64,000 nt of DNA, taken from positions 1-64,000 of the forward strand of contig CATWQE010000007.1 of NCBI GenBank assembly GCA_958352855.1, in the 5' to 3' direction. This DNA is from an uncultured Bacillota bacterium. Lineage in GTDB: Bacteria; Bacillota; Clostridia; Lachnospirales; Lachnospiraceae. Below, piece after piece: positions 52,328 to 61,623 of this stretch. Position 1 is the stretch's first letter. Every line of letters starts with the position of its first letter. A program made the translations under genes and the position numbers. The notes below the pieces were generated by a model. That model worked only from the letters and a program-made list of their open reading frames with translations. It ran no database searches and was not told the DNA's origin.

Positions 52328-53719
52328 ATGAAAGGACATTGGAAAGAGAAATTATTTGGCGACAAACAGTTTTACAAGATGGTTTTGCTGATTGCAGTAC
52401 CCATTATGATTCAAAATGGTATTACCAATTTTGTAAGTCTGCTGGATAATATTATGGTGGGACAGGTTGGTACAGAGCAGATGACAGGAGTGGCTATTGT
52501 AAACCAGCTTATTTTCGTATACAACCTGTGTATTTTCGGCGGCGTGTCCGGGGCGGGGATTTTCACAGCCCAGTTCTTCGGACAAAAGGATGACGAGGGT
52601 GTGGCAAACACCTTCCGGTTTAAACTTTGGATGGCAGCTATTTTAACAGGTATTACTATTTTTATTCTGGCTGTATTTGGGGAACCATTGATTCAAATGT
52701 ATCTCAACGGAAATCAGGACGGGGGAGACACAGCGGCAGCCCTTCGCTATGGAAAGGAATATCTCTGGATTATGCTGGCAGGGCTTCCGGCTTTTATGGT
52801 GGTTCAGGTCTATGCCAGTACGTTAAGGGAATGTGGAAGTACCATTACTCCTATGAAAGCAGGAATTACAGCGGTTCTTGTAAACCTGGTGTTTAATTAT
52901 CTGCTGATTTACGGTAAGTTTGGTTTTCCGGAACTGGGGGTAAAGGGAGCAGCGGTGGCTACGGTAATGTCCCGCTATGTAGAGGCTTTTATTGTGGTTT
53001 GCTGGACTCATGCGCACAAGGAACAGAACACCTATATAAAAGGGCTGTACCGTACCATGAAGATTCCTGGTTATCTGGTAAAGCGTATTTTAATTAAGGG
53101 AACGCCTTTGCTGCTTAATGAAACCATGTGGGCGGCTGGCATGGCTCTGCTTCTCCAGTGTTATTCTGTAAGAGGCATGAATGTGGTGGCAGGAATGAAT
53201 ATTTCCAACACCATTTCTAATTTGTTTAATGTAGTGTTTATTGCCCTGGGCGATTCGGTGGCGATTGTGGTAGGACAGCTTCTGGGAGCAGGAAAAATGG
53301 AAGAGGCAAAAGATACGGACCGCAAGATGATTGTATTTTCTGTTATGTGCTGTACCGGCGTGGCATTGGTAATGCTGATTATTGCGCCGCTGTTCCCACA
53401 GTTATACAACACAAACCCCGCATCCAGAGAACTGGCGAAGTATTTTATTATGGTGACTGCGGTGTTTATGCCAATGCAGGCTTTTCTCCACGCAGCGTAT
53501 TTTACCCTGCGCTCCGGTGGAAAAACCATTGTAACCTTTTTCTTTGACAGTGTGTTTATCTGCTGTATCAGTGTTCCTATTGCTTATCTTTTAGGGCATT
53601 TTACGGAGCTGTATGTGGTGTATATTTTTATTGCAGTGCAGATGGCAGATATTATTAAATGTATCATAGGATTTGTGCTGGTGAAGAAAGGTGTTTGGCT
53701 GCAGAATATTGTAGAGTAG
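52328..53719 (+). CDS. MATE family efflux transporter
   Basis: A 463-residue protein with about 12 helices. The opening FYKMVLLIAVPIMIQNGITN and LLDNIMVGQVGTEQMTG are typical of the DinF/NorM-like branch. It differs clearly from the copies at 20499 and 59131, which share FQQFY and ADxIIxG. The start at 52328 has AGGGAG; the frame from 52268 covers the likely promoter. It stands alone and ends in a terminator. Confidence 0.9.
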   Translation: MKGHWKEKLFGDKQFYKMVLLIAVPIMIQNGITNFVSLLDNIMVGQVGTEQMTGVAIVNQLIFVYNLCIFGGVSGAGIFTAQFFGQKDDEGVANTFRFKLWMAAILTGITIFILAVFGEPLIQMYLNGNQDGGDTAAALRYGKEYLWIMLAGLPAFMVVQVYASTLRECGSTITPMKAGITAVLVNLVFNYLLIYGKFGFPELGVKGAAVATVMSRYVEAFIVVCWTHAHKEQNTYIKGLYRTMKIPGYLVKRILIKGTPLLLNETMWAAGMALLLQCYSVRGMNVVAGMNISNTISNLFNVVFIALGDSVAIVVGQLLGAGKMEEAKDTDRKMIVFSVMCCTGVALVMLIIAPLFPQLYNTNPASRELAKYFIMVTAVFMPMQAFLHAAYFTLRSGGKTIVTFFFDSVFICCISVPIAYLLGHFTELYVVYIFIAVQMADIIKCIIGFVLVKKGVWLQNIVE

Positions 53720-53724
53720 GAAAG

Positions 53725-53776
53725 AAAACCGATTTTGACAATCTGATTAACAGAGTGTCAGAGTCGGTTTTTTTAT
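53725..53776 (+). terminator. Terminator of the second MATE gene
   Basis: AAACCGA (53726-53732) and an inner TGACA pair with TGTCA and TCGGTTT, followed by TTTTT. Confidence 0.75.
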
Positions 53777-53871
53777 GCAAATTTAACCTTTATTTTGGAA
53801 AAACATGATAGTTAGGGCCGGTTTTTCTCTTTAAACTAAGTTACAGGTTTTGAACAGGAAGGAGAAAAATT

Positions 53872-55020
53872 GTGTCAGAGATTGTTTTGAAAAATATATG
53901 CAAACAGTATGACGGTGAACATTACGCAGTTAAGAATTTCAATCTGGATATACAGGACAGGGAATTTATTATTTTTGTGGGGCCCTCCGGCTGCGGAAAG
54001 TCTACCACCTTGCGGATGATTGCAGGGCTGGAGGACATCAGTGACGGGGAATTGTGGATAGACGGGGAACTATGTAACTATTATGAGCCAAAAGACAGAG
54101 GGCTGTCCATGGTTTTTCAGAATTATGCATTGTATCCCAATATGACAGTATACGGAAATCTGGCTTATGCGTTGAAAATCAGAAAAGTTCCCAAAAAAGA
54201 GATTGATAAAAAGGTACATCAGGTGGCTAAGGTTCTGGAAATTGAACAGTTACTGGATAGAAAACCAAGCGCTCTCTCAGGAGGACAGAAGCAGAGAGTT
54301 GCTATTGGAAGCGCTATTATCCGTAAGCCTAAAGCCTTTCTTATGGATGAGCCTCTTTCCAACCTGGATGCCAAACTAAGGGCGCAGATGCGTATTGAAC
54401 TGGCAAAATTACATAGAGAACTGGAGACTACGGTCATTTATGTAACTCATGATCAGACAGAGGCAATGACTTTGGGAACCAGAATTGTGGTAATGAAGGA
54501 TGGTGTGGTGCAGCAGGTAGAAAGTCCTGCTAACATTTACAATAATCCAAGAAATCAGTTTGTTGCAGGTTTTATTGGCTCTCCGTCCATGAATTTTTTT
54601 GACGCCTATATAGGAGAGGAAGAAGGCAGAACAACCCTTTATTTAGGGGGGACAGAGCTGGGGAAAAAGATTTATGTAGATGGCAGCAGGGGACAGCTAT
54701 TAAAAGAGCAGGAGAACGGAAAAAAGGTAGTGATTGGTATCCGTCCGGAGGACATCTGGGAATATGAAGATGCTGTACACAGAGGCTTTGATGAAGCAAG
54801 TGTGGATATTGTAGAGACTATTACTGCAAGAGAAATGCTGGGGGCAGAGGTGATTCTGTACTTTGATGCTCAGAATAAGAGTCATGCAGTGCGGTTAAGA
54901 CCTGATAATCAGACCAGAACAGGGGAAAAGCTCCAGCTTTATTTTGACCCGGAGAAGCTTCACGTATTTGATAAAGAAACCGGAGAAAATTTATTTTACA
55001 GAGAGGAAGTTTCAGTATGA
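53872..55020 (+). CDS. ugpC: ABC transporter ATP-binding protein (UgpC/MsmX type)
   Basis: A 382-residue ATPase with Walker A GPSGCGKSTT (about 39-48), signature LSGGQKQRVAIG, Walker B AFLMDEPLSNLDA, switch His in YVTHDQTEAMT and a C-terminal TOBE region. It starts with GTG after AAGGAG. The first permease overlaps its stop (ATGA), so the set is coupled. It is the only sugar-type ATPase in the window and could also serve the two ATPase-less importers, as MsmX does in Bacillus subtilis. Confidence 0.92.
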   Translation: MSEIVLKNICKQYDGEHYAVKNFNLDIQDREFIIFVGPSGCGKSTTLRMIAGLEDISDGELWIDGELCNYYEPKDRGLSMVFQNYALYPNMTVYGNLAYALKIRKVPKKEIDKKVHQVAKVLEIEQLLDRKPSALSGGQKQRVAIGSAIIRKPKAFLMDEPLSNLDAKLRAQMRIELAKLHRELETTVIYVTHDQTEAMTLGTRIVVMKDGVVQQVESPANIYNNPRNQFVAGFIGSPSMNFFDAYIGEEEGRTTLYLGGTELGKKIYVDGSRGQLLKEQENGKKVVIGIRPEDIWEYEDAVHRGFDEASVDIVETITAREMLGAEVILYFDAQNKSHAVRLRPDNQTRTGEKLQLYFDPEKLHVFDKETGENLFYREEVSV

Positions 55021-55883
55021 ATCAAGGAAAGAAAAAATGGAGTGTAACACCTTACTGTTATCTGATTCCCAGTATGCTGGTGTTTGGTGTGTTTTTATTC
55101 TATCCCTTTTTTAAAACCATTTATTTAAGTCTTTATAAGACAAATAAAATGGGACAGGCGAAACTGTTTGTAGGACTTGGAAATTATAAGGAGCTGCTTA
55201 GATCTCCGTCCTTTTTAAACAGTCTGAAAGTAACGTTGATTTTTGTATTGATTGTAGTAGCAGGCAGTATGCTTTTGGGGTTAATTGCAGCAGTTTTGTG
55301 TAATAAAGCATTTCCCGGCATCCGCTTTTTCAGCACCGCCTATGCGCTGCCAATGGCTATTGCATCCAGCTCAGCGGCAATGATTTTCCAGATTATGCTT
55401 CATCCGTCTGTGGGGATTGTAAATAAGCTTCTGGGGCTGGATATTAACTGGTTAAATGATCCCAAAACAGCTCTTTATTGTGTGGCAATCCTTACCGCGT
55501 GGCTGAACAGTGGAATCAACTTTCTGTACTTTTCCGCAGGACTTGGAAACATTGATGAGACTATTTATGAACGGGCGTCGGTAGACGGAGCCAGTGGCGT
55601 ACAGCAGTTTTTCAGCCTTACGCTGCCTGGACTTTCCCCTATTATGTTTTATACGCTGGTAGTAAATATTATTCAGGCGTTTCAGTCTTTTGGACAGATT
55701 AAAATTCTGACGGAGGGTGGACCAAATGAAAGTACCAATGTCATTGTATATTCCATTTACAGAGATGCATTTTTTAACTATCGTTTCGGAAGTGCAGCGG
55801 CTCAGTCCGTTATTTTATTTATTATTATTATGCTCATCACTCTGGTGATGTTCCGTATGGAGAAGAAAGGAGTTACTTACTAA
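55017..55883 (+). CDS. ugpA: Glycerol-3-phosphate-type ABC permease (UgpA-like)
   Basis: This 288-residue protein has six helices and the EAA loop YERASVDGASGVQQFFSLTL (about 181-200). The start overlaps the ugpC stop by 4 bases and its stop overlaps the next start (TAATG). The assignment to glycerol-3-phosphate rests on the complete operon, including the binding protein and phosphodiesterase. Confidence 0.85.
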   Translation: MNQGKKKWSVTPYCYLIPSMLVFGVFLFYPFFKTIYLSLYKTNKMGQAKLFVGLGNYKELLRSPSFLNSLKVTLIFVLIVVAGSMLLGLIAAVLCNKAFPGIRFFSTAYALPMAIASSSAAMIFQIMLHPSVGIVNKLLGLDINWLNDPKTALYCVAILTAWLNSGINFLYFSAGLGNIDETIYERASVDGASGVQQFFSLTLPGLSPIMFYTLVVNIIQAFQSFGQIKILTEGGPNESTNVIVYSIYRDAFFNYRFGSAAAQSVILFIIIMLITLVMFRMEKKGVTY

Positions 55884-56806
55884 TGGCAGATACAAAGAAT
55901 ATGGCGCTTGAAGGTTTTCGGGAAAATACGGTAACCAGTGAGCAGCTTTTATCTCTTAAAAGACAGATGAATGCAAAAGCTCTGACAAAAAGGAGAACAC
56001 GTACAGGGATTCGCCTTGCAGCTAATCTGGTAATGGCTTTTGTGATTTTACTCCCGCTGTTATATGCGCTTAGCATTGCATTTATGCCATCAGGTGAATT
56101 GTTTACCATGGAACTGAATTTGCTGCCAAAGAATCCAACACTCAGCAATTTTCGAGATGCGCTGGTGAATGTACCGTTGCTTCGATTTATTTTGAATTCT
56201 TTTATTATGGCAGGCTGCATTACCATTGGACAGATTATCACATGCTCACTGTCTGCTTTTGCCTTTTCTTTTTTGGAATTTAAGGGAAAAGGAATCTTGT
56301 TTGCCATTGTTATGGCAACCATGATGGTACCTGGGGAAGCAACGATTATTTCCAATTATCTGACTGTAGGAAGTCTGGGCATGTTAGATACTTATGGGGT
56401 GCTTATTGTACCTTATCTGACTTCTGCAATGGGAATTTTCCTGTTTCGGCAGTTTTATATGACCTTCCCTGTTTCCCTATATGAATCTGCAAAATTAGAT
56501 GGATGCAGTAACATAAAATTTATAATAAAGATTCTTATTCCTTTGACAAAATCAGCTATCGGAGCCATGGGAGTGTATACCTTTATTAATGCATGGAACA
56601 TGTATATGTGGCCTCTTCTGGTAACAGGTTCTGACAAAATGAGAACCGTACAGATTGGTATCAGTATGCTGGACAGTGTGGATTCCCAGTCCATCACCTT
56701 AATGATTGCAGGGGTGGTTATGGTTATCATTCCATCCATTTCAATTTTTATCCTGGGACAGAAGCAGCTTATCAGAGGAATGTTCTCCGGAGCTGTAAAA
56801 GGGTAA
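55883..56806 (+). CDS. ugpE: Glycerol-3-phosphate-type ABC permease (UgpE-like)
   Basis: A 307-residue protein with a long polar N-terminus (about 45 residues, rich in Lys and Arg) before the first helix, then six helices and the EAA loop LYESAKLDGCSNIKFIIKIL. It ends LIRGMFSGAVKG, the common UgpE/MalG tail. It completes the channel with the gene before it. Confidence 0.85.
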   Translation: MADTKNMALEGFRENTVTSEQLLSLKRQMNAKALTKRRTRTGIRLAANLVMAFVILLPLLYALSIAFMPSGELFTMELNLLPKNPTLSNFRDALVNVPLLRFILNSFIMAGCITIGQIITCSLSAFAFSFLEFKGKGILFAIVMATMMVPGEATIISNYLTVGSLGMLDTYGVLIVPYLTSAMGIFLFRQFYMTFPVSLYESAKLDGCSNIKFIIKILIPLTKSAIGAMGVYTFINAWNMYMWPLLVTGSDKMRTVQIGISMLDSVDSQSITLMIAGVVMVIIPSISIFILGQKQLIRGMFSGAVKG

Positions 56807-56880
56807 AATTCAGCCGGAAATGGCTTTTTAAAATAGATGGAAATAGAAAGAAAAATTTGAAAACATTAGGAGAAAAGGAC

Positions 56881-58284
56881 ATGAAAAAAAGAGTAATAAC
56901 AGCAGTTTTAGCAGCAACTATGGCCCTCAGTTCTCTGGCGGGCTGTGGCAATGGAAAAACATTGGAGGAACAGACAGCGTCCACAGGAGAAACCGGTACA
57001 CAGGGAAGCGCAGAAGAGGAAGGATTTTTCATGGCAGATGCCAAAGACGTGGAGGGAACCGAGATTTCCTTCTGGCATTCCATGGGTGGCGTCAACGGAC
57101 AGGCTATTGATGCTCTGGTGGAGAAGTTTAATACAGAAAATGAATTTGGGATTACAGTAAATGCCCAGTATCAGGGAGAATATGACGATTCCTTAAATAA
57201 ACTGAAAAGCGCTCAGATTGGAAACATGGGAGCCGATTTGGTTCAGGTTTATGAAATTGGAAGCCGCTTTATGATTGAATCCGGATGGATTACTCCTATG
57301 CAGGAAATGATTGATGCAGATGGATATGATATGTCCTCCATTGAACCGAATCTGGCTGCATATTATACCATTGATGATAAGTTGTACTCCATGCCATTTA
57401 ACTCTTCTACACCGATTATGTATTATAATAAAGATATGTTTGAAAAAGCAGGAATTACAGAAGTTCCTGACAGTCTGGAAGCCATTGAAGAAGCTGGCGA
57501 ACAGCTTCTTAGCAAAGGCGGTGCAGGAGAAGTGATTTCTCTTGGAATATATGGATGGTTTTTTGAACAGTTCATGGGAAAACAGGGACTTGATTATGCC
57601 AATAATGAAAATGGACGCAAAGAAGCTGCAACAGCAGTAGCTTTTGATGAAAATGGCGGTGCGGCCAATATCCTCACAGCATGGAAATCTCTTTATGATA
57701 AAGGTTATGCGCCCAATGTAGGAAAAGGCGGCGACGCAGGTCTTGCGGATTTCTCAGCCGGAAAATCAGCCATTACATTAGGTTCAACAGCTTCTCTGAA
57801 ACAGATTCTTCAGGATGTAAATGGAAAGTTTGAAGTAGGTACTGCTTATTTCCCAAAAGTAAAATCATCGGATGAAGGTGGCGTTTCTATTGGCGGCGCA
57901 TCTTTGTGGGCTTTAAATAACAATGACCCTAAGAAAGCAAGAGCTACCTGGGAGTTTATTAAATTCCTTGTATCTTCTGAGTCACAGGCTTATTGGAATG
58001 CGCAGACAGGATATTTTCCGGTAACAACAGATGCTCATGAAGAACAGGTATTTAAAGATAATATTGCAAAATATCCCCAGTTCCAGACTGCTATTGACCA
58101 GTTACACGATTCTTCACCGGAATATGTGGGAGCATTGTTAAGTGTATTTCCGGAAGCAAGAGCCACTGTGGAGTCTCAGATTGAGAGTCTTTTAAATGGA
58201 GACCAGAATGTAGATGAAACAGTTTCTAATATGGCAGACGCTATTAATAAATCCATTGAGGAATATAATCTGGTGAATAACTGA
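56881..58284 (+). CDS. ugpB: Glycerol-3-phosphate-type binding lipoprotein (UgpB-like)
   Basis: This 467-residue lipoprotein (lipobox SLAGC, about residue 22) has the UgpB landmarks ISFWHSMGGVNGQAIDALVE (about 60-79), FNSSTPIMYYNKDMFEKAG and GGASLWALNN. The start at 56881 has AGGAG; the frame from 56857 does not. It imports glycerol-3-phosphate or glycerophosphodiesters. A terminator at 58304 ends the operon before the phosphodiesterase gene. Confidence 0.87.
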   Translation: MKKRVITAVLAATMALSSLAGCGNGKTLEEQTASTGETGTQGSAEEEGFFMADAKDVEGTEISFWHSMGGVNGQAIDALVEKFNTENEFGITVNAQYQGEYDDSLNKLKSAQIGNMGADLVQVYEIGSRFMIESGWITPMQEMIDADGYDMSSIEPNLAAYYTIDDKLYSMPFNSSTPIMYYNKDMFEKAGITEVPDSLEAIEEAGEQLLSKGGAGEVISLGIYGWFFEQFMGKQGLDYANNENGRKEAATAVAFDENGGAANILTAWKSLYDKGYAPNVGKGGDAGLADFSAGKSAITLGSTASLKQILQDVNGKFEVGTAYFPKVKSSDEGGVSIGGASLWALNNNDPKKARATWEFIKFLVSSESQAYWNAQTGYFPVTTDAHEEQVFKDNIAKYPQFQTAIDQLHDSSPEYVGALLSVFPEARATVESQIESLLNGDQNVDETVSNMADAINKSIEEYNLVNN

Positions 58285-58303
58285 TATTTAAGAGAATAGA
58301 AGC

Positions 58304-58332
58304 AAAGGGCTGCCTGATTTTGCAGCCCTTTT
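58304..58332 (+). terminator. Terminator after the ugpB-like gene
   Basis: GGGCTGC (58307-58313) pairs with GCAGCCC (58322-58328) around an 8-base loop, then TTTTG. Some read-through into the phosphodiesterase gene is likely. Confidence 0.8.
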
Positions 58333-58410
58333 GTAGTGGTAAAGCTATTTTGGATAAAGTATAATAAGCATAGTATAAAATCAGGAGAATCAAAGGGAGG
58401 CAGAGATTGT

Positions 58411-59139
58411 ATGACGAAAATTTTTGCACACAGAGGCGCCAGCGCTTATGCGCCGGAAAACACCATGGAAGCTTTTGTATTGGCAGTAAAACAGGGCGCA
58501 GATGGAATTGAGCTGGATGTTCAGATGACGAAAGACGGTGAGGTAGTGGTCATTCATGATGAAACCATTGACAGGGTCAGTGACAAAAAAGGCGCAGTGA
58601 GGGATTATACCCTGGAGGAGCTTCGGAAATTTTCTTTTTCTAACCATATGGAAAAGTATAAGGACGCAGCAATTCCTACGTTAAAAGAGGTGCTGGAATT
58701 TCTGAAACCAACAAAGCTGGAGCTGAATATTGAGCTGAAAACAGGAATTTACTGGTATTCGGGACTGGAAGAGAAAACCATGGAGTTGGTGAAAGAAGCT
58801 GGTATGGAGAACAGGGTGATTTATTCTTCTTTTAATCATTACAGCATACAAAAGATTTTAGAATTAGACAGCAATGCACAGTGTGCATATCTCTACAGTG
58901 ACGTATTCTTAAATGTGGATAAGTATGCCAAAGAAACAGGAGTATGTGGATTGCATCCTGCGGTGTATCATTTAAAGATGCCCGCTTTCCTGAAAGAGTA
59001 TCAGGAAAGCGGCCTAAAGGTTCGTGTGTGGACAGTGAATAAAAAAGAAGATATGGAAGCCTTTATTAAGGCAGACCTGGAAGCCATTATTACAAATTAT
59101 CCGGATAAGGCTCTGGAGGTCAGAAGGCTGTTATCCTAA
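58411..59139 (+). CDS. ugpQ: Glycerophosphodiester phosphodiesterase
   Basis: Splits glycerophosphodiesters into glycerol-3-phosphate and an alcohol. The 242-residue protein has HRGASAYAPENTMEAF (catalytic His and metal Glu), ELDVQMTKDGEVVVIHDETI (metal Asp and second His) and NIELKTG. Start at 58411 after AAAGGGAGG. No signal peptide, so it works in the cytoplasm on what the UgpABCE-like importer brings in. Its stop overlaps that of the convergent MATE gene by 9 bases. Confidence 0.93.
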   Translation: MTKIFAHRGASAYAPENTMEAFVLAVKQGADGIELDVQMTKDGEVVVIHDETIDRVSDKKGAVRDYTLEELRKFSFSNHMEKYKDAAIPTLKEVLEFLKPTKLELNIELKTGIYWYSGLEEKTMELVKEAGMENRVIYSSFNHYSIQKILELDSNAQCAYLYSDVFLNVDKYAKETGVCGLHPAVYHLKMPAFLKEYQESGLKVRVWTVNKKEDMEAFIKADLEAIITNYPDKALEVRRLLS

Positions 59140-60555
59140 TTTTTTCATTCGCCGCTTTCTTCGCAGAGTCATCAGGATACTGCTTTTTGGCTCCGGCAGG
59201 GTGTACTGGGTGTTGTCCTCAAAATCCTGTTTTGGGAGTTTTCGCATGCTTGCGTAGTAGGCAGCAGCCAGTGGAATACATGCGCCAATCCATGCAAGAG
59301 GATTGGACGCGCAGGCTCCGGCAAAACCGAAAAGCCCGGTGAGGATTAAGGCTCCAATAGCCCGCATAATTAATTCCATGACACCGGCCACTGTTGGAAA
59401 CAGGCTTTTTCCAATGCCCTGCAAGGTGAAACGGTAAATAAATAAGAGGGCAAGGACCGGGTACATACAGCCATTGATGGTAAGATAAGTCTGGGACAAA
59501 GCCAGGACTTCTGTTTCACCGGCCCCCACAAAGAGGCTGGTAAGCTGGCTTCCGGCAAATATATTTACAAACCCCATCAGAATACTGAAACTGCCGGAAA
59601 TGAGAATACATTGAAATACACCTTTACGAATACGGTTAAACTTGCCAGCGCCATAGTTTTGCGCAGCATAGGTAGCCATGGCAGTACCAAAGGAATTCAT
59701 AGGGAAGGTGGCAATGCTGTCAATTTTCTGAGAGGCTGTATAGGCTGCCACAGAAACAGAGCCAAGTCCGTTTAAGGCAAACTGCAGCATCAGGGAACCA
59801 ATGGCGATAATGGACATCTGAAATGCCATTGGAAGAGCCACACCCAGGTGGGATAAAATAATTTCAGGATGGATACGGAAATCCTCTTTTTTTACCCAAA
59901 GCAGGGGAACCTTTTTCACAATAAACAGGATACAAAGGATTCCAGATAAAAGCTGTGCCAGAATCGTAGCTACGCCTGCTCCGGCTACGCCCATGTGGAA
60001 ATTCAGGATAAAAACAAAATCCAGAACAATATTTACCAGACAGGCAAAAATCAAAAAGTATAAAGGAGTTTTGCTGTCACCAAGAGCCCGCACAATATTA
60101 GAAAGCAGGTTAAAAAGAATAGTGGCAGGAATTCCCATAAAAATAATGACTAAATAGGAATACGCATCCTCTATAATTTCATCTGGCGTCTGAAGCAATT
60201 CCAAAAGCGGTCGGGCAAGAAATACCGCTAAAATGGTAAAAATAATGGCTGCTGCAACACTAATAAGAATACCGGCAGCAAAACTTTTCCGCACAGCGTG
60301 TTCATTACCAGAGCCGAATTTTTGGGCTGTAATAATAGAAAGACCGGAAGTCAGACCATTGACAAAACCGAGAATAAAGAAAGTAATACTTCCGGTACAG
60401 CCTACGGCTGCCAGAGCGTTGACACCAATGGTACGGCCTACAATTAAAGTATCTGCCATGCTGTAAAACTGCTGAAAAATATTTCCGATAATCAGCGGCA
60501 TGGCAAAGAAAAAAATCAGTTTTGCAGGATTCCCCTGCGTCAATGTCTTAGTCAT
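59131..60555 (-). CDS. MATE family efflux transporter (third copy)
   Basis: A 474-residue protein with about 12 helices, similar to the copy at 20499: GNPAKLIFFFAMPLIIGNIF, FQQFYSMADTLIVGRTIG and VRALGDSKTPLYF. A basic tail (MTLRRKRRMKKLG) ends it. GGGAGG precedes the ATG. It is divergent from an AraC-type regulator with 145 bases between, which probably controls it. Confidence 0.9.
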   Translation of the reverse strand: MTKTLTQGNPAKLIFFFAMPLIIGNIFQQFYSMADTLIVGRTIGVNALAAVGCTGSITFFILGFVNGLTSGLSIITAQKFGSGNEHAVRKSFAAGILISVAAAIIFTILAVFLARPLLELLQTPDEIIEDAYSYLVIIFMGIPATILFNLLSNIVRALGDSKTPLYFLIFACLVNIVLDFVFILNFHMGVAGAGVATILAQLLSGILCILFIVKKVPLLWVKKEDFRIHPEIILSHLGVALPMAFQMSIIAIGSLMLQFALNGLGSVSVAAYTASQKIDSIATFPMNSFGTAMATYAAQNYGAGKFNRIRKGVFQCILISGSFSILMGFVNIFAGSQLTSLFVGAGETEVLALSQTYLTINGCMYPVLALLFIYRFTLQGIGKSLFPTVAGVMELIMRAIGALILTGLFGFAGACASNPLAWIGACIPLAAAYYASMRKLPKQDFEDNTQYTLPEPKSSILMTLRRKRRMKKLG

Positions 60556-60700
60556 AGAAGAAAATCCTCCCTGAATTTGTTACTTGCTGATTGCTATTAT
60601 AGGAGAACAAATGGAAAGTAGAATGTAATTTCTTGTGCTTTAGATGGACTATGTTGTATAGTTAAACCAGAGAAATGATTCAGAGGGAAGGAGATTTAAC

Positions 60701-61558
60701 ATGTGCGCGGAACAATATGAGTTTACCAATAAAGACCTGAATCCCAGATTTTTGTTTACCTGTTTCCAGAAGAGAACCGAAGAGGAGGAAAAATATCACG
60801 CTCACGATTTTATTGAAATTGCGGTGATTTTAAAAGGAAAGGGAAAGTTTTGTATAGATGGAAAAGAGCAGGAGGTGGAAGAGGGAACCATGCTGATTTT
60901 AAATCCTGGTACATATCATAAAAGTATTCCAAAAGAGGGAGGAACTACAGAATTTTATATGGCTTTTTCCGGTGTGGAATTTCAGAATTGCAGACCTGGA
61001 TATATGCCGCTTTTTCCGGGAGAAAAAATGTTGCTGCAAATGCCGGAAAAAATGAAACGTGATATTTTTAAACTCTGTATGGATATGACAAAAGAATGGG
61101 AGAATCAGAATCCTGGACGTTACTTTATGCTAAAGGCATATCTTATTCAGGTTCTTTGCCTCATTGTCAGGGAAATTCATGAAGAGAAAAAAGGAATTTC
61201 CAGAGACGGATATGTGTTTCAATCTACAGGAAAGAAATATGTAGTGCAACAGATTATGAAATATATGGAGGAACACTATCCAGAGAAAATTTCCCTGGAA
61301 CACATTGCAACCAACATGTATTTGAGCTCCTTCTATATTTCTAAAATCTTCAAAAGTGAGACAGGAGATACGCCCATTAATTATCTCATTAGCCTGCGTA
61401 TGGAAAAGGCCAAAGAACTTCTGGACAAAAATCCAGAAGAAACCGTACAGAAGGTAGCGGCGGCAGTAGGGTACGAAGACGCCTATCATTTCAGTAAAGT
61501 GTTTAAGAAATATTATGGGATTTCTCCACTTTATTATAAGGGGAGAGCGAAGATATAA
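60701..61558 (+). CDS. AraC-family regulator with cupin domain
   Basis: This 285-residue protein has an N-terminal cupin (YHAHDFIEIAVILKGKGKF, MLILNPGTYHKSIP) and a C-terminal double HTH (EHIATNMYLSSFYISKIFKS, KVAAAVGYEDAYHFSKVFKK). AAGGAGA precedes the ATG. Divergence from the third MATE gene suggests control of that pump or of an unlinked sugar locus. Ends in a strong bidirectional terminator. Confidence 0.9.
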   Translation: MCAEQYEFTNKDLNPRFLFTCFQKRTEEEEKYHAHDFIEIAVILKGKGKFCIDGKEQEVEEGTMLILNPGTYHKSIPKEGGTTEFYMAFSGVEFQNCRPGYMPLFPGEKMLLQMPEKMKRDIFKLCMDMTKEWENQNPGRYFMLKAYLIQVLCLIVREIHEEKKGISRDGYVFQSTGKKYVVQQIMKYMEEHYPEKISLEHIATNMYLSSFYISKIFKSETGDTPINYLISLRMEKAKELLDKNPEETVQKVAAAVGYEDAYHFSKVFKKYYGISPLYYKGRAKI

Positions 61559-61562
61559 AAGG

Positions 61563-61613
61563 GACGGATGTTGCAGGTGAAGTAATTATTTAGGAATTTC
61601 TGCAACATCCGTC
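61563..61613. terminator. Bidirectional terminator
   Basis: GACGGATGTTGCAG (61563-61576) pairs perfectly with CTGCAACATCCGTC (61600-61613). It lies between the AraC gene and the convergent Rpn-like gene. Confidence 0.85.
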
Positions 61614-61623
61614 TGTTTAAAAT

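Noticed and set aside
59131..59139. The 9-base tail-to-tail overlap of the phosphodiesterase and MATE genes as a regulatory antisense overlap
   Set aside because: Short 3' overlaps are common in compact genomes and nothing else points to regulation.
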